DNA of 64,000 bases from Armatimonadetes bacterium Uphvl-Ar1 (GTDB lineage Bacteria > Armatimonadota > Fimbriimonadia > Fimbriimonadales > Fimbriimonadaceae): assembly GCA_002162075.1 (NCBI GenBank), contig CP021423.1, positions 1,674,001-1,738,000 on the forward strand, read 5' to 3'. The notes under the pieces are model-generated. The model searched no databases. It was not told where the DNA came from and was given only the letters and a program-made list of their open reading frames with translations. Within the stretch, counting starts at the first letter, position 1, and the number at the start of each line of letters is the position of its first letter. This document shows positions 42,384 to 51,707 of the stretch, one piece after another. The translations under genes and the position numbers were made by a program.

Positions 42384-42428
42384 GTCCTAAGGAGGGCGTC
42401 GGGGGTTCGATTCCCTCCGGGGCCGCCA
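42384..42428 (+). repeat. tRNA-Arg(CCT) 3'-end fragment, copy 3 (att-like core)
   Basis: Identical 45 bases to copies 1 and 2, followed after two bases by TTGAAC. GGTCTCTC repeats occur only on its left side, as expected for the right end of an inserted array next to chromosome. Confidence 0.85.
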
Positions 42429-42654
42429 TTTTGAACTTTGACTCTGCAGAGCCGTAATGAGGCATCGAGACACTTAGCATTGGCTACGTTGATTCCGGGC
42501 TTAATCTGTCTTCCTGTCAAAAATACCAGAAATTAGCATTTTGCTTGACAATTCCGAGGGGGGGGGTAAGAAGACCGTAAGCGAATTTTTGGGGGTTACC
42601 CAAGTCGCTTCGTTATGATCTCCGCTACACGGAGGATCTGGAAAGGAAGAAAAA

Positions 42655-43287
42655 ATGAAACAGACAAATATTCGTTCGGTTGCGGCTTTCGTGGGCTGCA
42701 TCGCCACTTTTGGTGCGGCAAATGCCGTCGTCTTGGATCCGTTCACCACAGTTCAGGCTGGCGGAGGAGCCGGTGCACCTTGGTCTAGCATTTCAAGCTC
42801 GCTTTTTGCGGAGCGGCGAGTGCAACGATTCAACGACTCAACGGCCTCCGTCGGAAGCGGTGCGTGGACGTTTGCCTTCACCAAAACTGGCGGCACTGCG
42901 AATCTCGCCTATCGGCAGAACAGTTCCTTCTCAACGATCGATCTCAGCGGGATTGCGTCGATGTCGTTCGACATCGCCGTGACCGGTACGGTCAACCTGA
43001 ACTGGTATCTCGAGGATCAGAATTCCGCCAATCTCATTCAGTTTGGTGCACTAGTCCCTGTGACGGGAACCGGCACCCAGACCCTGAACTTCAGCACCGC
43101 GACCATCGATCCCGGCTTTGACCTGAGCGCCGTTACTGGAATGACCGTCCAGTTCTTCACCGTTTCGCAAACCGCGAATGCGACGGTCTCGAACTTCACT
43201 TACGAGGCAGTTCCAGAACCTGCAACCATGGCAACTCTCGGATTGGGGGCTGTCGCCCTCGTCCGCCGACGTCGGTTGAAAAGCTAA
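42655..43287 (+). CDS. PEP-CTERM sorted secreted protein
   Basis: 210 residues; GGAAAGG precedes the ATG. A signal peptide (VAAFVGCIATFGAANA) is followed by a beta-rich Ser/Thr/Asn-rich body and the sorting tail VPEPATMATLGLGAVALVRR with a basic end. PEP-CTERM proteins are processed at the membrane by an exosortase and placed at the cell surface or in the matrix. It is the first gene beyond the array of tRNA fragments. Confidence 0.85.
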   Translation: MKQTNIRSVAAFVGCIATFGAANAVVLDPFTTVQAGGGAGAPWSSISSSLFAERRVQRFNDSTASVGSGAWTFAFTKTGGTANLAYRQNSSFSTIDLSGIASMSFDIAVTGTVNLNWYLEDQNSANLIQFGALVPVTGTGTQTLNFSTATIDPGFDLSAVTGMTVQFFTVSQTANATVSNFTYEAVPEPATMATLGLGAVALVRRRRLKS

Positions 43288-43309
43288 TCCATCGCGGTTG
43301 TCCATTAGT

Positions 43310-43340
43310 CTCGGAGGGCCGAGTCCCTCCGAGGCCGCCA
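43310..43340 (+). terminator. Hairpin after the PEP-CTERM gene, resembling a tRNA 3' end
   Basis: CTCGGAGGG and CCCTCCGAG form a 9-bp stem with a short loop, followed by GCCGCCA. No T run follows. The last 14 bases differ from the tRNA-fragment end by one base, so this may be a degenerate fourth copy reused as a hairpin. Confidence 0.45.
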
Positions 43341-43470
43341 CTGTCTATTGATTTCATTTCTTAAACTTTATAAACACTGCACACCGCATTTCTTCTCCGA
43401 AGTCGTAACGCCATTCGCTCGACGAAACAATACGCCCATACGAAACAAACTCGTGGTTCAAAAAAAAGCT

Positions 43471-43493
43471 GGGGTCGGCAAATCGCCGACCCC
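43471..43493 (-). terminator. Rho-independent terminator of the NHL-repeat gene
   Basis: GGGGTCGGC paired with GCCGACCCC around a 5-base loop; on the minus strand it is followed by AGCTTTTTTTT. It lies 22 bases beyond the stop at 43515. Confidence 0.85.
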
Positions 43494-43514
43494 AAGTCTC
43501 CGAGTCACCAACTC

Positions 43515-46040
43515 CTACGGCACGAGCGGCTCAAGCGAATAGATTGCCGATCCTTGTCCAACGAAAAGCCGACCCGTAGCCCGGTTCACCGCCATGTGCC
43601 GAGGACTAAATGAAAAGCCCTGAACGAACCCATCACCTGAATAAGCGCCGCCAATCAGCACTGTTCGGATCTGACCGTTGCGAATTACTCGAATCCGCCC
43701 TCCATTGGAACTACAGTAAACTGAGTCACTGTTATCCACCGCGATGAAGCGCATTGCATTCAAAGTTCCTGCCGTGTCGTCATCGCCGAAGGTACCAGTT
43801 CCCGCATGCGTGGTGACGTCTCGGTCCAGCGCGATCTTACGAATCCGCGCATTGCCTGCGTCTCCTACGTACAAATTACCTAGCCGATCCAAGGCTAATC
43901 CCTGGATTTGACCACCGAACTGTGCCGAAGTTCCATTCAGATCGGCAAAACCCGAAGTACCTGAACCAGCATAAACGGACGAATTCCAATTTGTCGGTGT
44001 AAAGATGCTGCCACCCTGATGACGAATCACCTCAACTTCTGCCTGGCTAAAGCATGTTGCGAAAATTGTCCGTTCGTCTTCCGAAAGGGCAACTCCTCCA
44101 ATATCTGAATATCGGGCGGTGTCTCCGTCTCCATCAACGTCGCCCCCCGTACCGTCGTTTGAACCAGCAATCTTGAAGAAAAACCACGCCCCTGGATTCA
44201 TAATGTCACTACCTAAATTTCGTGTTCCCATATAAATGGTTGAACTCGTCGAAATCACAACTGTCGTACCATCTTTGTTGCATGCCAACCCTCGAATGCT
44301 ACTTCCCGCAAAAACAACCGACTCTCCCGACCCGATAAGACTGTTACCAGATACTTGGGCTTTATTCGCAATTGTTCGCACGGTTCCGTCGGGAGCAACA
44401 ACTCTTACCGCTAGACCGTCATTAAAGAAGACAAAGTCGGTATCCGTTGCTGCTATGGCATTGCTACCGATAATGCGAGCTGCGCCGCCAACGCCATCAA
44501 CTCTTACAAATGATGACGATGTCGAACCAGCGAGCAATCTCAAGAAGACTCCTCTCGCATTGTCATTTACTGATCCATCGAGCGGCACCGTTCCGTTAGT
44601 TCCTCCCGTCACCGTCACAAAAAACGTCATCGAAGCACCAAACTGAACAGTAAACGCAACATCCTTGGTCGTTGTCTGGCCCGCCGCAAGCGTTCCAAGC
44701 TCATAAATGCCCTGGTTGCTCGGCGTAAACTTCTCCGTATTCGTGAACACTGCTGGCTGGGTCGAAAATCCACCCAAGAAGTTCGGCAAAACCAATCGGC
44801 GAACCCGGTGGTTCGTCGAATCGCACATAAAGACATTGCTCGATCCACTGCTCATCAATTGCGGAGCATTAAACTGAGCGTTGATCCCATCCGCAAATCC
44901 CGCCGCGCCACCAAGCGTTCCCTCAATCTGCCAACTCGATGCTTCAAATGGACTTGCCCCAGAACCTGTTCGCAAAACCGTGATTTGGTTCGTACTGGAT
45001 GCCACCAAGACTCGATTCTCACGAATCGTCGCCCCGGTCAAATTGGGAGTTAAGGTTCGAATAACTGATTTCACTCCAGTTGTAGGATCAATCAAGAAAA
45101 CCTGCCCAGTACCAGAACTTGTCGCTACGAGAAGTGATCTTCCTTCAATTGTTCCGTACCCAATTCCAAGACAAAGCGGAATTCCCGAAGCCAAAGTCGA
45201 AACTGACGGACTGGTATCGGGATTACTAATAGCTTTCACTTTGCCGTTGACATAATCAGCGACATAAAGAATTCCGGTATCAGGATTACTGGTCAAACCA
45301 ATCGGAGTATTGAACCGAGCATTCGCCCCCGATCCGTCCGCATCTCCCGGACTCCCATTTCCAGCAACAACATTTCCCTGCTTCCCGTCCTTCCGCAACC
45401 GGATAATCCGGTGAGAACCCGTTTCGCAGAAGTAAAGAAAATCTGAACTAGGATTTCCGGTTATTCCCCGGGGAGAATTGTAAAGAGTATTCAACGTCGA
45501 AACAGAACCGTTCCGCACCGAACGAATCGCTCCATCAACACCCTGGCTAATGAACATTGTCCCATCAACATCCTCCCAAACCCCACTCGGTGATCCAACC
45601 GCCGCCGAAGCCACCGATCCGTCCGTCCGGGCTCCCACTCCAATCCCTACTTCCGTACTTGCCGTCAAGCCCGGAGTTGCCGCTCCAATCAAAAATCGTA
45701 GACCTCCATTTGCGCCAAAATCAACCTGAGAATTGTTCTTAAAGGACAAGCGAAGTGTACGTGCCGATGTGGAACTTCCCGTAACCCGAAAAACTTCTGC
45801 ACTGCTCACCCCAATCGCACCCGAACCAAAAACCGCACGAGAAGTAGCGCCCAACGGCGTAATTTCCGTTTGACCTGTCTCCAAATTCACCGTCACCTTC
45901 GCCGTCGCACCTTGTGAATTGGAGTTATCCGAAAATGTCGGTACACCCCCACCACCAATTTCGGCACCACCACCACCACCGCAACCACTCATTAAAAGGC
46001 CAAGACCAATCGCCGGAAGGAACACATGCTTCATCCTCAT
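43515..46040 (-). CDS. Secreted NHL-repeat beta-propeller lipoprotein
   Basis: 841 residues. The signal ends in a lipobox (LGLLMSGC) followed by a Gly-rich spacer. Repeated NHL-type blades occur, such as GITGNPSSDFLYFCETGSHRI, GLTSNPDTGILYVADYVNG, ALSEDERTIFATCFSQAEVE and ALDRLGNLYVGDAGNARIRK, indicating one or two beta-propellers. Such proteins bind ligands or partners at the cell surface; no enzyme motif is visible. It is transcribed alone and ends at a strong terminator. Confidence 0.8.
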   Translation of the reverse strand: MRMKHVFLPAIGLGLLMSGCGGGGGAEIGGGGVPTFSDNSNSQGATAKVTVNLETGQTEITPLGATSRAVFGSGAIGVSSAEVFRVTGSSTSARTLRLSFKNNSQVDFGANGGLRFLIGAATPGLTASTEVGIGVGARTDGSVASAAVGSPSGVWEDVDGTMFISQGVDGAIRSVRNGSVSTLNTLYNSPRGITGNPSSDFLYFCETGSHRIIRLRKDGKQGNVVAGNGSPGDADGSGANARFNTPIGLTSNPDTGILYVADYVNGKVKAISNPDTSPSVSTLASGIPLCLGIGYGTIEGRSLLVATSSGTGQVFLIDPTTGVKSVIRTLTPNLTGATIRENRVLVASSTNQITVLRTGSGASPFEASSWQIEGTLGGAAGFADGINAQFNAPQLMSSGSSNVFMCDSTNHRVRRLVLPNFLGGFSTQPAVFTNTEKFTPSNQGIYELGTLAAGQTTTKDVAFTVQFGASMTFFVTVTGGTNGTVPLDGSVNDNARGVFLRLLAGSTSSSFVRVDGVGGAARIIGSNAIAATDTDFVFFNDGLAVRVVAPDGTVRTIANKAQVSGNSLIGSGESVVFAGSSIRGLACNKDGTTVVISTSSTIYMGTRNLGSDIMNPGAWFFFKIAGSNDGTGGDVDGDGDTARYSDIGGVALSEDERTIFATCFSQAEVEVIRHQGGSIFTPTNWNSSVYAGSGTSGFADLNGTSAQFGGQIQGLALDRLGNLYVGDAGNARIRKIALDRDVTTHAGTGTFGDDDTAGTLNAMRFIAVDNSDSVYCSSNGGRIRVIRNGQIRTVLIGGAYSGDGFVQGFSFSPRHMAVNRATGRLFVGQGSAIYSLEPLVP

Positions 46041-46158
46041 CGTATAAAGAACGTTACCTGGGAAAATTACTGAATGAGCAAATATATTTTTCTTACCCTA
46101 ACCAATGTTAACACCATGTCTGACCCAGACTAGCGAAACCCCCAAACCCCTCAAAAAA

Positions 46159-47498
46159 TCACCGCCTCTTCCGCAACAACTCCACCCCACTCGCCCCCTC
46201 CAATTTTAACCGCTGAGCCCCCGCCGCATCAACCTTCACCTCCCGAACCGTCCGCCACCGACCATCAAACCGACCGATCACTCGATAATCCCCCGCCTCT
46301 TCAACTCGGCCCACCCACTCCGACCCCGACTTGCGCAAAACCACCGGTGCCGGACGCCACCCCGCCCCAAACCGAGGGTGCGGAGCCTGACCATTCCGTT
46401 TCACATCATAAATCGCCGCCAGCTCTCTCGGAAAAACATCCAAAACCCCCCGACTAAACCACCAACAGTGCCCCCCCGCTGCCGTCTCACGCACCAAATC
46501 CACATGAGGAGCAATCTCCTCCGATTTCAAATCCGGCCCGTCCCCACCATCCGAATCCCCGCAATCAAATCCTTCTTCCGATCACCCATGAAACCAACCT
46601 GCTGAACCCAATCTCGTGCAAATGCCCCGTAATTCATCCGATAAACCTGCGGAATGTACTCATCCCAAGTCGGCCCATCCGTCCACCGTGACCAGCTCGG
46701 CCAATCGATTAAGTAATTCTCCAAAGCCCAAGGGTGCGGACCCGGTGAAAGCGATATTATAAAGTTTGGCCCCGCTGCTTCTCGTATCTCACGGACAAAT
46801 CGCTTCGAAAACGCCTCAACCTTCTTCTTGCGCCACTCAACCCAATCCGGATCCAAATGGTCAAGCGGGGGACGCCGACCCCCATTCTCCGAAGCATACA
46901 AATTCTGCGTAAACTCGTCGTACCCCATATCAACGTAAGGCCAAACAATCCGATCATCCAGCTGAATCCCATCTAAATCATATTTCTTGATTGCATCTTT
47001 AACTATTCCAATAAGCAACGCCTGAGCATCCGGATGCAACGGATTTAACCAAACAAAACCATTCTTCGCAATCTCATTCCCATTTTTGTCCAAACTCAAC
47101 CAGTCTTTTCGCGCCTGTAACTCATTCTGAGTCCCCTGATGAGCTGCCATAAATCCATATTCAAACCACCCAACATAGACTAATCCGTTTCGATGAGCTT
47201 CAATCATCGTCTCCTCAAGCAAATCACGCTGAATCGCCGGACCACCCGGAGATGGATTCACCCGCATCTCCACCCCCACCGCGCGCTTCATCGTCTCACT
47301 CGGAAACTCCGTGTACCCATTCTTCCAAACCTCAACATAAACCGTATTCAGCCCCATCTCCCGCAATGTTCGCATCGTCCGTGCTGTCCGCTCCGGCGAA
47401 CTAATCGCCTCGTTAGCGGTCGTTGTGAGCCAAGTCCCTCTCACCTCTGGAGCCGCACCACCAAGAACCAATCCCGCTACCACTGAACTCACAAGCAC
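46159..47498 (-). pseudogene. Glycoside-hydrolase-like GHL10/UPF0748 protein, split by a frameshift
   Basis: Two frames, 47498-46527 (323 residues) and 46530-46159 (123 residues), overlap by four bases. The first has a signal-like start, EVRGTWLTTTANEAISSPE, GLNTVYVEVWKNG and DLDGIQLDDRIVWP, the GHL10/YngK pattern of (beta/alpha)8 glycosidase-like proteins. It stops at MVGTGRI, while the second begins LKSEEIAPHVDLVRETAAGG and GGHCWWFSRG, the normal end of the same barrel. A one-base change in the G-rich stretch near 46545 joins them (for example as GIRM, GGDG, PDLKSEE). It may be a sequencing error. Confidence 0.75.
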
Positions 47499-47571
47499 AA
47501 CTAATCAAACGACTCAATCATCATCCGCGATTCAAAGCAACTCAACAATCTGTCCAAACGTCAAAAAGAAA

Positions 47572-48219
47572 ATGGCCGCTAAGCCAAACCGCAAAAGAAT
47601 TACCAAGCTCCTAGTTCTTCTTGCCGCAATACCGGCGATTGCCACAGCAGGTCATATCGCCGTCATCCACCATTTCAAAACTCTCCCCCTCAATCCATCT
47701 CCCGCCCCCAAAACTGCACTCACCCTCCATCCTGAACTCGTCTACCCAATCCACCAATATCAAAAACTCGGAAGCCGATACAAGTGGGGAACCAATGACT
47801 GCAGCACATTTGTCACCGACTACCTCCGCGCTTCCGGCAAGCCAACTTTCAAACGCCTGGTTACCGCAGACCTCTACGACAATCAGACGATGAGGATGCA
47901 AGGATTTTCCGAAACCTCAGAAGAAAATCTTCGACCGGGCGACATCATTGTCTTTCGCTACACCGGTCGGTACAACACCATGCAGGGCCACGTTGGAATC
48001 GTGATCGATGCGGGCCGCGAGAACCAAGTAATCCACAACTCCCTCACCCACCGCGGGCTCAAAGTCGAATCCGTCTCCTCCTTCCTAACAGTCGCCAATC
48101 GAGTTGCCGACCGACAAGGCGACGGCAAAATGGTTAAATTCTTCACTCGGTCTGATTACGCTCTATGGGAGATCGGCTACAAGCACCGCAAAAGCAAAGT
48201 AACCGCTACAAATTCCTAA
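47572..48219 (+). CDS. NlpC/P60-like cysteine peptidase, membrane anchored
   Basis: 215 residues from the ATG at 47572; the open frame upstream overlaps the divergent gene start and is ignored. An N-terminal helix (KLLVLLAAIPAIATAGHIAV) anchors or exports it. The catalytic Cys is in WGTNDCSTFVTDYL, followed by LRPGDIIVFRY and GHVGIVID with the catalytic His, then a third polar position in VIHNS. Such enzymes cut peptide bonds in peptidoglycan stems or related substrates. It lies 26 bases before the PhoD-like gene. Confidence 0.75.
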   Translation: MAAKPNRKRITKLLVLLAAIPAIATAGHIAVIHHFKTLPLNPSPAPKTALTLHPELVYPIHQYQKLGSRYKWGTNDCSTFVTDYLRASGKPTFKRLVTADLYDNQTMRMQGFSETSEENLRPGDIIVFRYTGRYNTMQGHVGIVIDAGRENQVIHNSLTHRGLKVESVSSFLTVANRVADRQGDGKMVKFFTRSDYALWEIGYKHRKSKVTATNS

Positions 48220-48244
48220 CAATCGAAGCGGGTAGCCTCGCAAC

Positions 48245-49596
48245 ATGCGACTGATCCTCGCCCTCCCAACTCTCGCTTTCGCGGCCCTATCGCTCGCTCA
48301 ATCCCATCCCCTGCTCAGCAGTGGCCCCATGCTGGGCTACAGCGAAATGACCGAAGCATCCATCTGGGTGCAAACCACTCAAAAAGCCACGGTTCAAATC
48401 CACTACAAACCAAAAAATTCTGAAACGTGGCTCAAGTCAAACCCCACTCCCACCACAACCGATAACATCGCAACCGTTGTCATCCCCAACCTCCCCACCG
48501 GAACGAAATTCGACTACAAATTAACGATCAACGATCAGGAAATCAAGCGAAACTACCCCCAAGAATTCCAGACCCAACCCCACTGGCGCTGGGCAACCAA
48601 TCCTCCGCTCCCCCCGCAAATCAAAATCGGACTCGGATCGTGCGCCTATTTCAACGAATCACGCCCCGGATTCGATCGCCCAGGAACCCCATACGGTGGT
48701 GATTATGAAATCTTTGATGCCCTCCATAAAACCCGACCCGATCTCATGCTCTGGCTCGGAGACAACTTCTATCACCGGGAGATGGATTGGCTCACCGAAC
48801 AAGCCATGCGCTACCGCTGGCGCACCGACCGCGCCCACCCCAGCATCCAACCCCTCCTCGCATCCACCAACAACTACGCCACCTGGGACGACCACGATTA
48901 CGGCCCAAATAACTCCGATGCCAGCTTCCGTCTAAAAGACGTCAGCCTTCAACTCCACAAAGAGTATTGGCCGCAAGTAGTCTATGGAACGCCCGAAACC
49001 AAAGGCGTCTTCACCCGGTTCGAATGGGGCGACGTCGAATTCTTTATGCTCGATAACCGCTACCACCGCACTCCAAACGATTACCCCGGTGGCCCCGGAA
49101 AAACCATGCTGGGAAAAGGCCAACTCGAATGGCTCAAGCAATCCCTCATCAACAGCGACAAAACCTTCAAGATCATTGCGTGCGGCGGACAGATGATCAA
49201 CCCTCTCGTCCTCTTTGAAGCCTTCGGACAATTCCCTACCGAACAAAAAGAACTGTTCGACTTTATCGCCCAAAACAACATCTCCGGGATCATGTTCCTC
49301 TCCGGAGATCGTCACCACACTGAACTTCTCAAAGTTCAATGGCCCGGCGCATCCTATCCCTGGGTGGAATACACATCCAGCCCCTCGGATCAGGTACTGG
49401 TGCTCGACCGAATGAACAAAATAATCCCGCCCGAGTCCCCGGAACCCTCGTCACCGAAAAGCGAAACTACGGGCTCATCCAAGTCTCCGGTCCCTGGCGC
49501 GACCGCAAACTCACCCTCACAGCCCACGACAAATCTGGCAGTGAACTCTGGAAACATGAAGTGAAAGAATCAGAAATGCGAGCCCCCCGAAATTAG
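48245..49596 (+). pseudogene. PhoD-like phosphatase, C-terminus split by a frameshift
   Basis: The ATG at 48245 starts a secreted protein with a signal peptide (LILALPTLAFAALSLAQ), an N-terminal Fn3-like domain (GPMLGYSEMTEASIWVQT) and a metallophosphatase core: GLGSCAYF, LWLGDNFYHREMDW, ATWDDHDYGPNNSD, MFLSGDRHHTEL. After WVEYTSSP the listed frame becomes low complexity and ends at 49564. The next frame continues sensibly (NPARVPGTLVTEKRNYGLIQ, LTLTAHDKSGSELW) to 49596. One missing C in the CCCC run near 49384 explains this. Real mutation or sequencing error are both possible. Confidence 0.8.
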
Positions 49597-49610
49597 TGGT
49601 CGATACGAAA

Positions 49611-49644
49611 AAGGGTCTGACTCTACAGTTAGAATCAGACCCTT
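49611..49644. terminator. Bidirectional hairpin between PhoD-like and PEP-CTERM genes
   Basis: AAGGGTCTGA and TCAGACCCTT form a 10-bp stem with a 14-base loop between converging genes. The left side has an A run, helping the leftward transcript. Confidence 0.65.
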
Positions 49645-49654
49645 AAGCAGTTGC

Positions 49655-50455
49655 TTAGTTCTTTCGATTTCTACGAGCAACCGCAGCCGCTGCAAGACCA
49701 ACTAAAACCATGGTTGCTGGTTCCGGGACTGCCTCGATCGAGCTCGATGCAACTCCGAGGGCAAGCGCATTTTCTGCGGACATTGCTCCATCATAAATTG
49801 CCCAGTTCGCAACTCTCATTGAAGACGGCATCTCACCATCGTTATCAGCAAATGCCAAAATGCTGGTATCCAGCGAGTGCCGACCATCAACTCCGCCGAG
49901 ACCCTGAGTTCGGGCAAGCGTGCCATTGAGATAGGTGTTGATTGTCGAAGTCGTCAGATCGACCGACAAAATGATTCTGTTCCACTGGTTACGAACAACG
50001 GTTGTTCCTGTGTAATTCCCACTCACTCCAAAAAGTGAATCTGTGTTTCGGATCCAATAGTCACCGTCATTCGTATTTGCCGTACTCGTTTGGTAAAGCG
50101 ATACCCAAGTGTTTTCTGTCGGCAACTCAATATCCATCAAAATTGAATACTGGTTGACAAAACCACCGCCACCGTTTGCCGGGATCAAGTGATTCACTAC
50201 AAAGAAATCGAACTGATTCATTGCCAAAACTGTATCGGTTGATCCATCGGCGAGTGTCACGCCAGCACTGAAAGTCGCTGACGCAGCTGAACCAAGACCG
50301 GATACTCCTCCCGTATTCCTAAGCTGAGCGGCATTTCCGCCGCCAGCGGCTTCCAACGTATTGTTGAAATCGTAGTGAACCGTAGGATTCAAGAATTGAG
50401 CCTGACCAATCGAAGTGAGCGCGACCGCACCCATGAGCACAATGTTGTTTTTCAT
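49655..50455 (-). CDS. PEP-CTERM protein with LamG-like domain
   Basis: 266 residues. The signal peptide (IVLMGAVALTSIGQAQ) is followed by a concanavalin/LamG-like body: VHYDFNNTLEA, NQYSILMDIELP, QWNRIILSVDLTTSTINTYL, and a final EMPSSMRVANWAIYDGAMS. The tail VPEPATMVLVGLAAAAVARR is the exosortase sorting signal. It is transcribed alone, with a long leader region (50456-50560) upstream. Confidence 0.85.
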   Translation of the reverse strand: MKNNIVLMGAVALTSIGQAQFLNPTVHYDFNNTLEAAGGGNAAQLRNTGGVSGLGSAASATFSAGVTLADGSTDTVLAMNQFDFFVVNHLIPANGGGGFVNQYSILMDIELPTENTWVSLYQTSTANTNDGDYWIRNTDSLFGVSGNYTGTTVVRNQWNRIILSVDLTTSTINTYLNGTLARTQGLGGVDGRHSLDTSILAFADNDGEMPSSMRVANWAIYDGAMSAENALALGVASSSIEAVPEPATMVLVGLAAAAVARRNRKN

Positions 50456-50619
50456 TTTTTCTCCAAAGCATGTGAAGCTGATTCCAACGAATCAGATCAA
50501 GCAAAGGATTTCAACCAAGCATCAACAAACGGTTAACTAACGATCATTGGACTAAAAGCTTAATGGACTGCTAACAATACTTGCCCGGAAATTCCATGGG
50601 ATAATCTGAGTTAATTCAG

Positions 50620-51300
50620 GTGAAACTCCCCGACAACCCCTTCCCGGAACCTTACAACGTCCCCAACTGTGTAGACGATCAGCCCTACCCCGACAAAATC
50701 CGATTCATCAAACGTACCCTCGTCGGACACCTCGTCACCATTTTCCTGATCGCCATTTCCGCCCAAGCCCTAACAATCCCCCTCACTGACCCTCAACTCC
50801 TCGTCCTGCTCGGCATTCTCCTGTTTCTCATGACCATCGTCCGGCTCACCCTCAAATCCGGCCGACTTGAACAGTTCCTTTCCCTCGTCGCACTCGCCGC
50901 CGCCATCCCCCTCCTCGGTCAGCTGTGCAAAGACATTCATAACGCCGGCTACCCCATTATCTCCCTCCTGATCGCCGCAGCCCTTACTGGACTGTACACC
51001 CTTCTCGCCGGAAGAGATTTCAACTTCAGCGGAATGGTCGCGATCTGCAGTCTTGCTCTCATCCCGATTCTGATCACTCTCCGCTACCAGCAAGTCGAAG
51101 CCATATCCTCCATCCCGTTCGCCTGGCTTATCTCCACTGTCTATCTCGCCTATGTCGCCTACAACCTCTCAATGATTCTCAAACGCCGACAGCCATCAGA
51201 AGTCCCCACCGCCGTCGCCGATTTCTATCGCGACGCCCTGAATTTCCTCACCTATCCCGTCCGCGTCTATTTCCACTGGCGAAACTACCAATTCCAATAA
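50620..51300 (+). CDS. Multi-helix membrane protein of unknown function
   Basis: 226 residues from a GTG. It has about six to seven hydrophobic helices (LVTIFLIAISAQALTI, LLVLLGILLFLMTIVRL, LSLVALAAAIPLLGQL, SLLIAAALTGLYTLL) and a soluble C-terminus (TAVADFYRDALNFLTYPVRV). The C-terminal LYTLLAGRDF then FYRDALNFL resembles Bax-inhibitor/UPF0005-like proteins, but I am not certain. It lies four bases from the PII gene and is probably co-transcribed with it. Confidence 0.55.
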   Translation: MKLPDNPFPEPYNVPNCVDDQPYPDKIRFIKRTLVGHLVTIFLIAISAQALTIPLTDPQLLVLLGILLFLMTIVRLTLKSGRLEQFLSLVALAAAIPLLGQLCKDIHNAGYPIISLLIAAALTGLYTLLAGRDFNFSGMVAICSLALIPILITLRYQQVEAISSIPFAWLISTVYLAYVAYNLSMILKRRQPSEVPTAVADFYRDALNFLTYPVRVYFHWRNYQFQ

Positions 51301-51304
51301 ACCC

Positions 51305-51652
51305 ATGACCCAAATCGTCCGCATCTTCGCCTACATCCGCCCCCACCGACTCCAAGAAGTCAAATCGGCCCTCGCCCTCCTCCCCATCTCCGGTCTAACC
51401 GTAACCGACGCCCGTGGCTCGGGTAACCACCCCGAAAAATCCGTCAACTTCCTCGGCCAAGACCGCATCGTCCCCCTTCCGATCCGCACCAAGATCGAAG
51501 TCGTTGTCGCTCAACCTCTCCAGGAAGATGTCATCGAAGCGATCTCCCGAGCTGCCCACACGGGAGAACCCGGCGACGGCAAAATATTTGTGGAAAACAT
51601 CGAAAAAGCCATCAGAATTCGCACCGGAGAGCAAAACGACGAGGCCGTCTAG
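51305..51652 (+). CDS. PII family nitrogen regulatory protein
   Basis: 115 residues with the PII fold: VRIFAYIRPHRLQEVKSALA at the start and GDGKIFVENIEKAIRIRTGE near the end, the family signature. The T-loop region (GSGNHPEKSVNFLGQDRIV) lacks the Tyr that is uridylylated in enteric GlnB, so control is probably by ATP/ADP and 2-oxoglutarate only. It belongs to the native chromosome side and not to the nitrate module. Confidence 0.85.
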   Translation: MTQIVRIFAYIRPHRLQEVKSALALLPISGLTVTDARGSGNHPEKSVNFLGQDRIVPLPIRTKIEVVVAQPLQEDVIEAISRAAHTGEPGDGKIFVENIEKAIRIRTGEQNDEAV

Positions 51653-51707
51653 TTACCTCAGGCAAAATCATTCGTCATAATCCAACGCGAGGCCAAAAAA
51701 ACCACCC

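Noticed and set aside
42655-43340. PEP-CTERM gene as a fourth tRNA-flanked module
   Set aside because: The tRNA-like end at 43310 matches only the last dozen or so bases and forms a self-contained hairpin; there are no GGTCTCTC repeats beside it.
49330-49596. Programmed frameshift in the PhoD-like gene
   Set aside because: No slippery heptamer with a following structure is evident, and four other genes show the same one-base homopolymer pattern.
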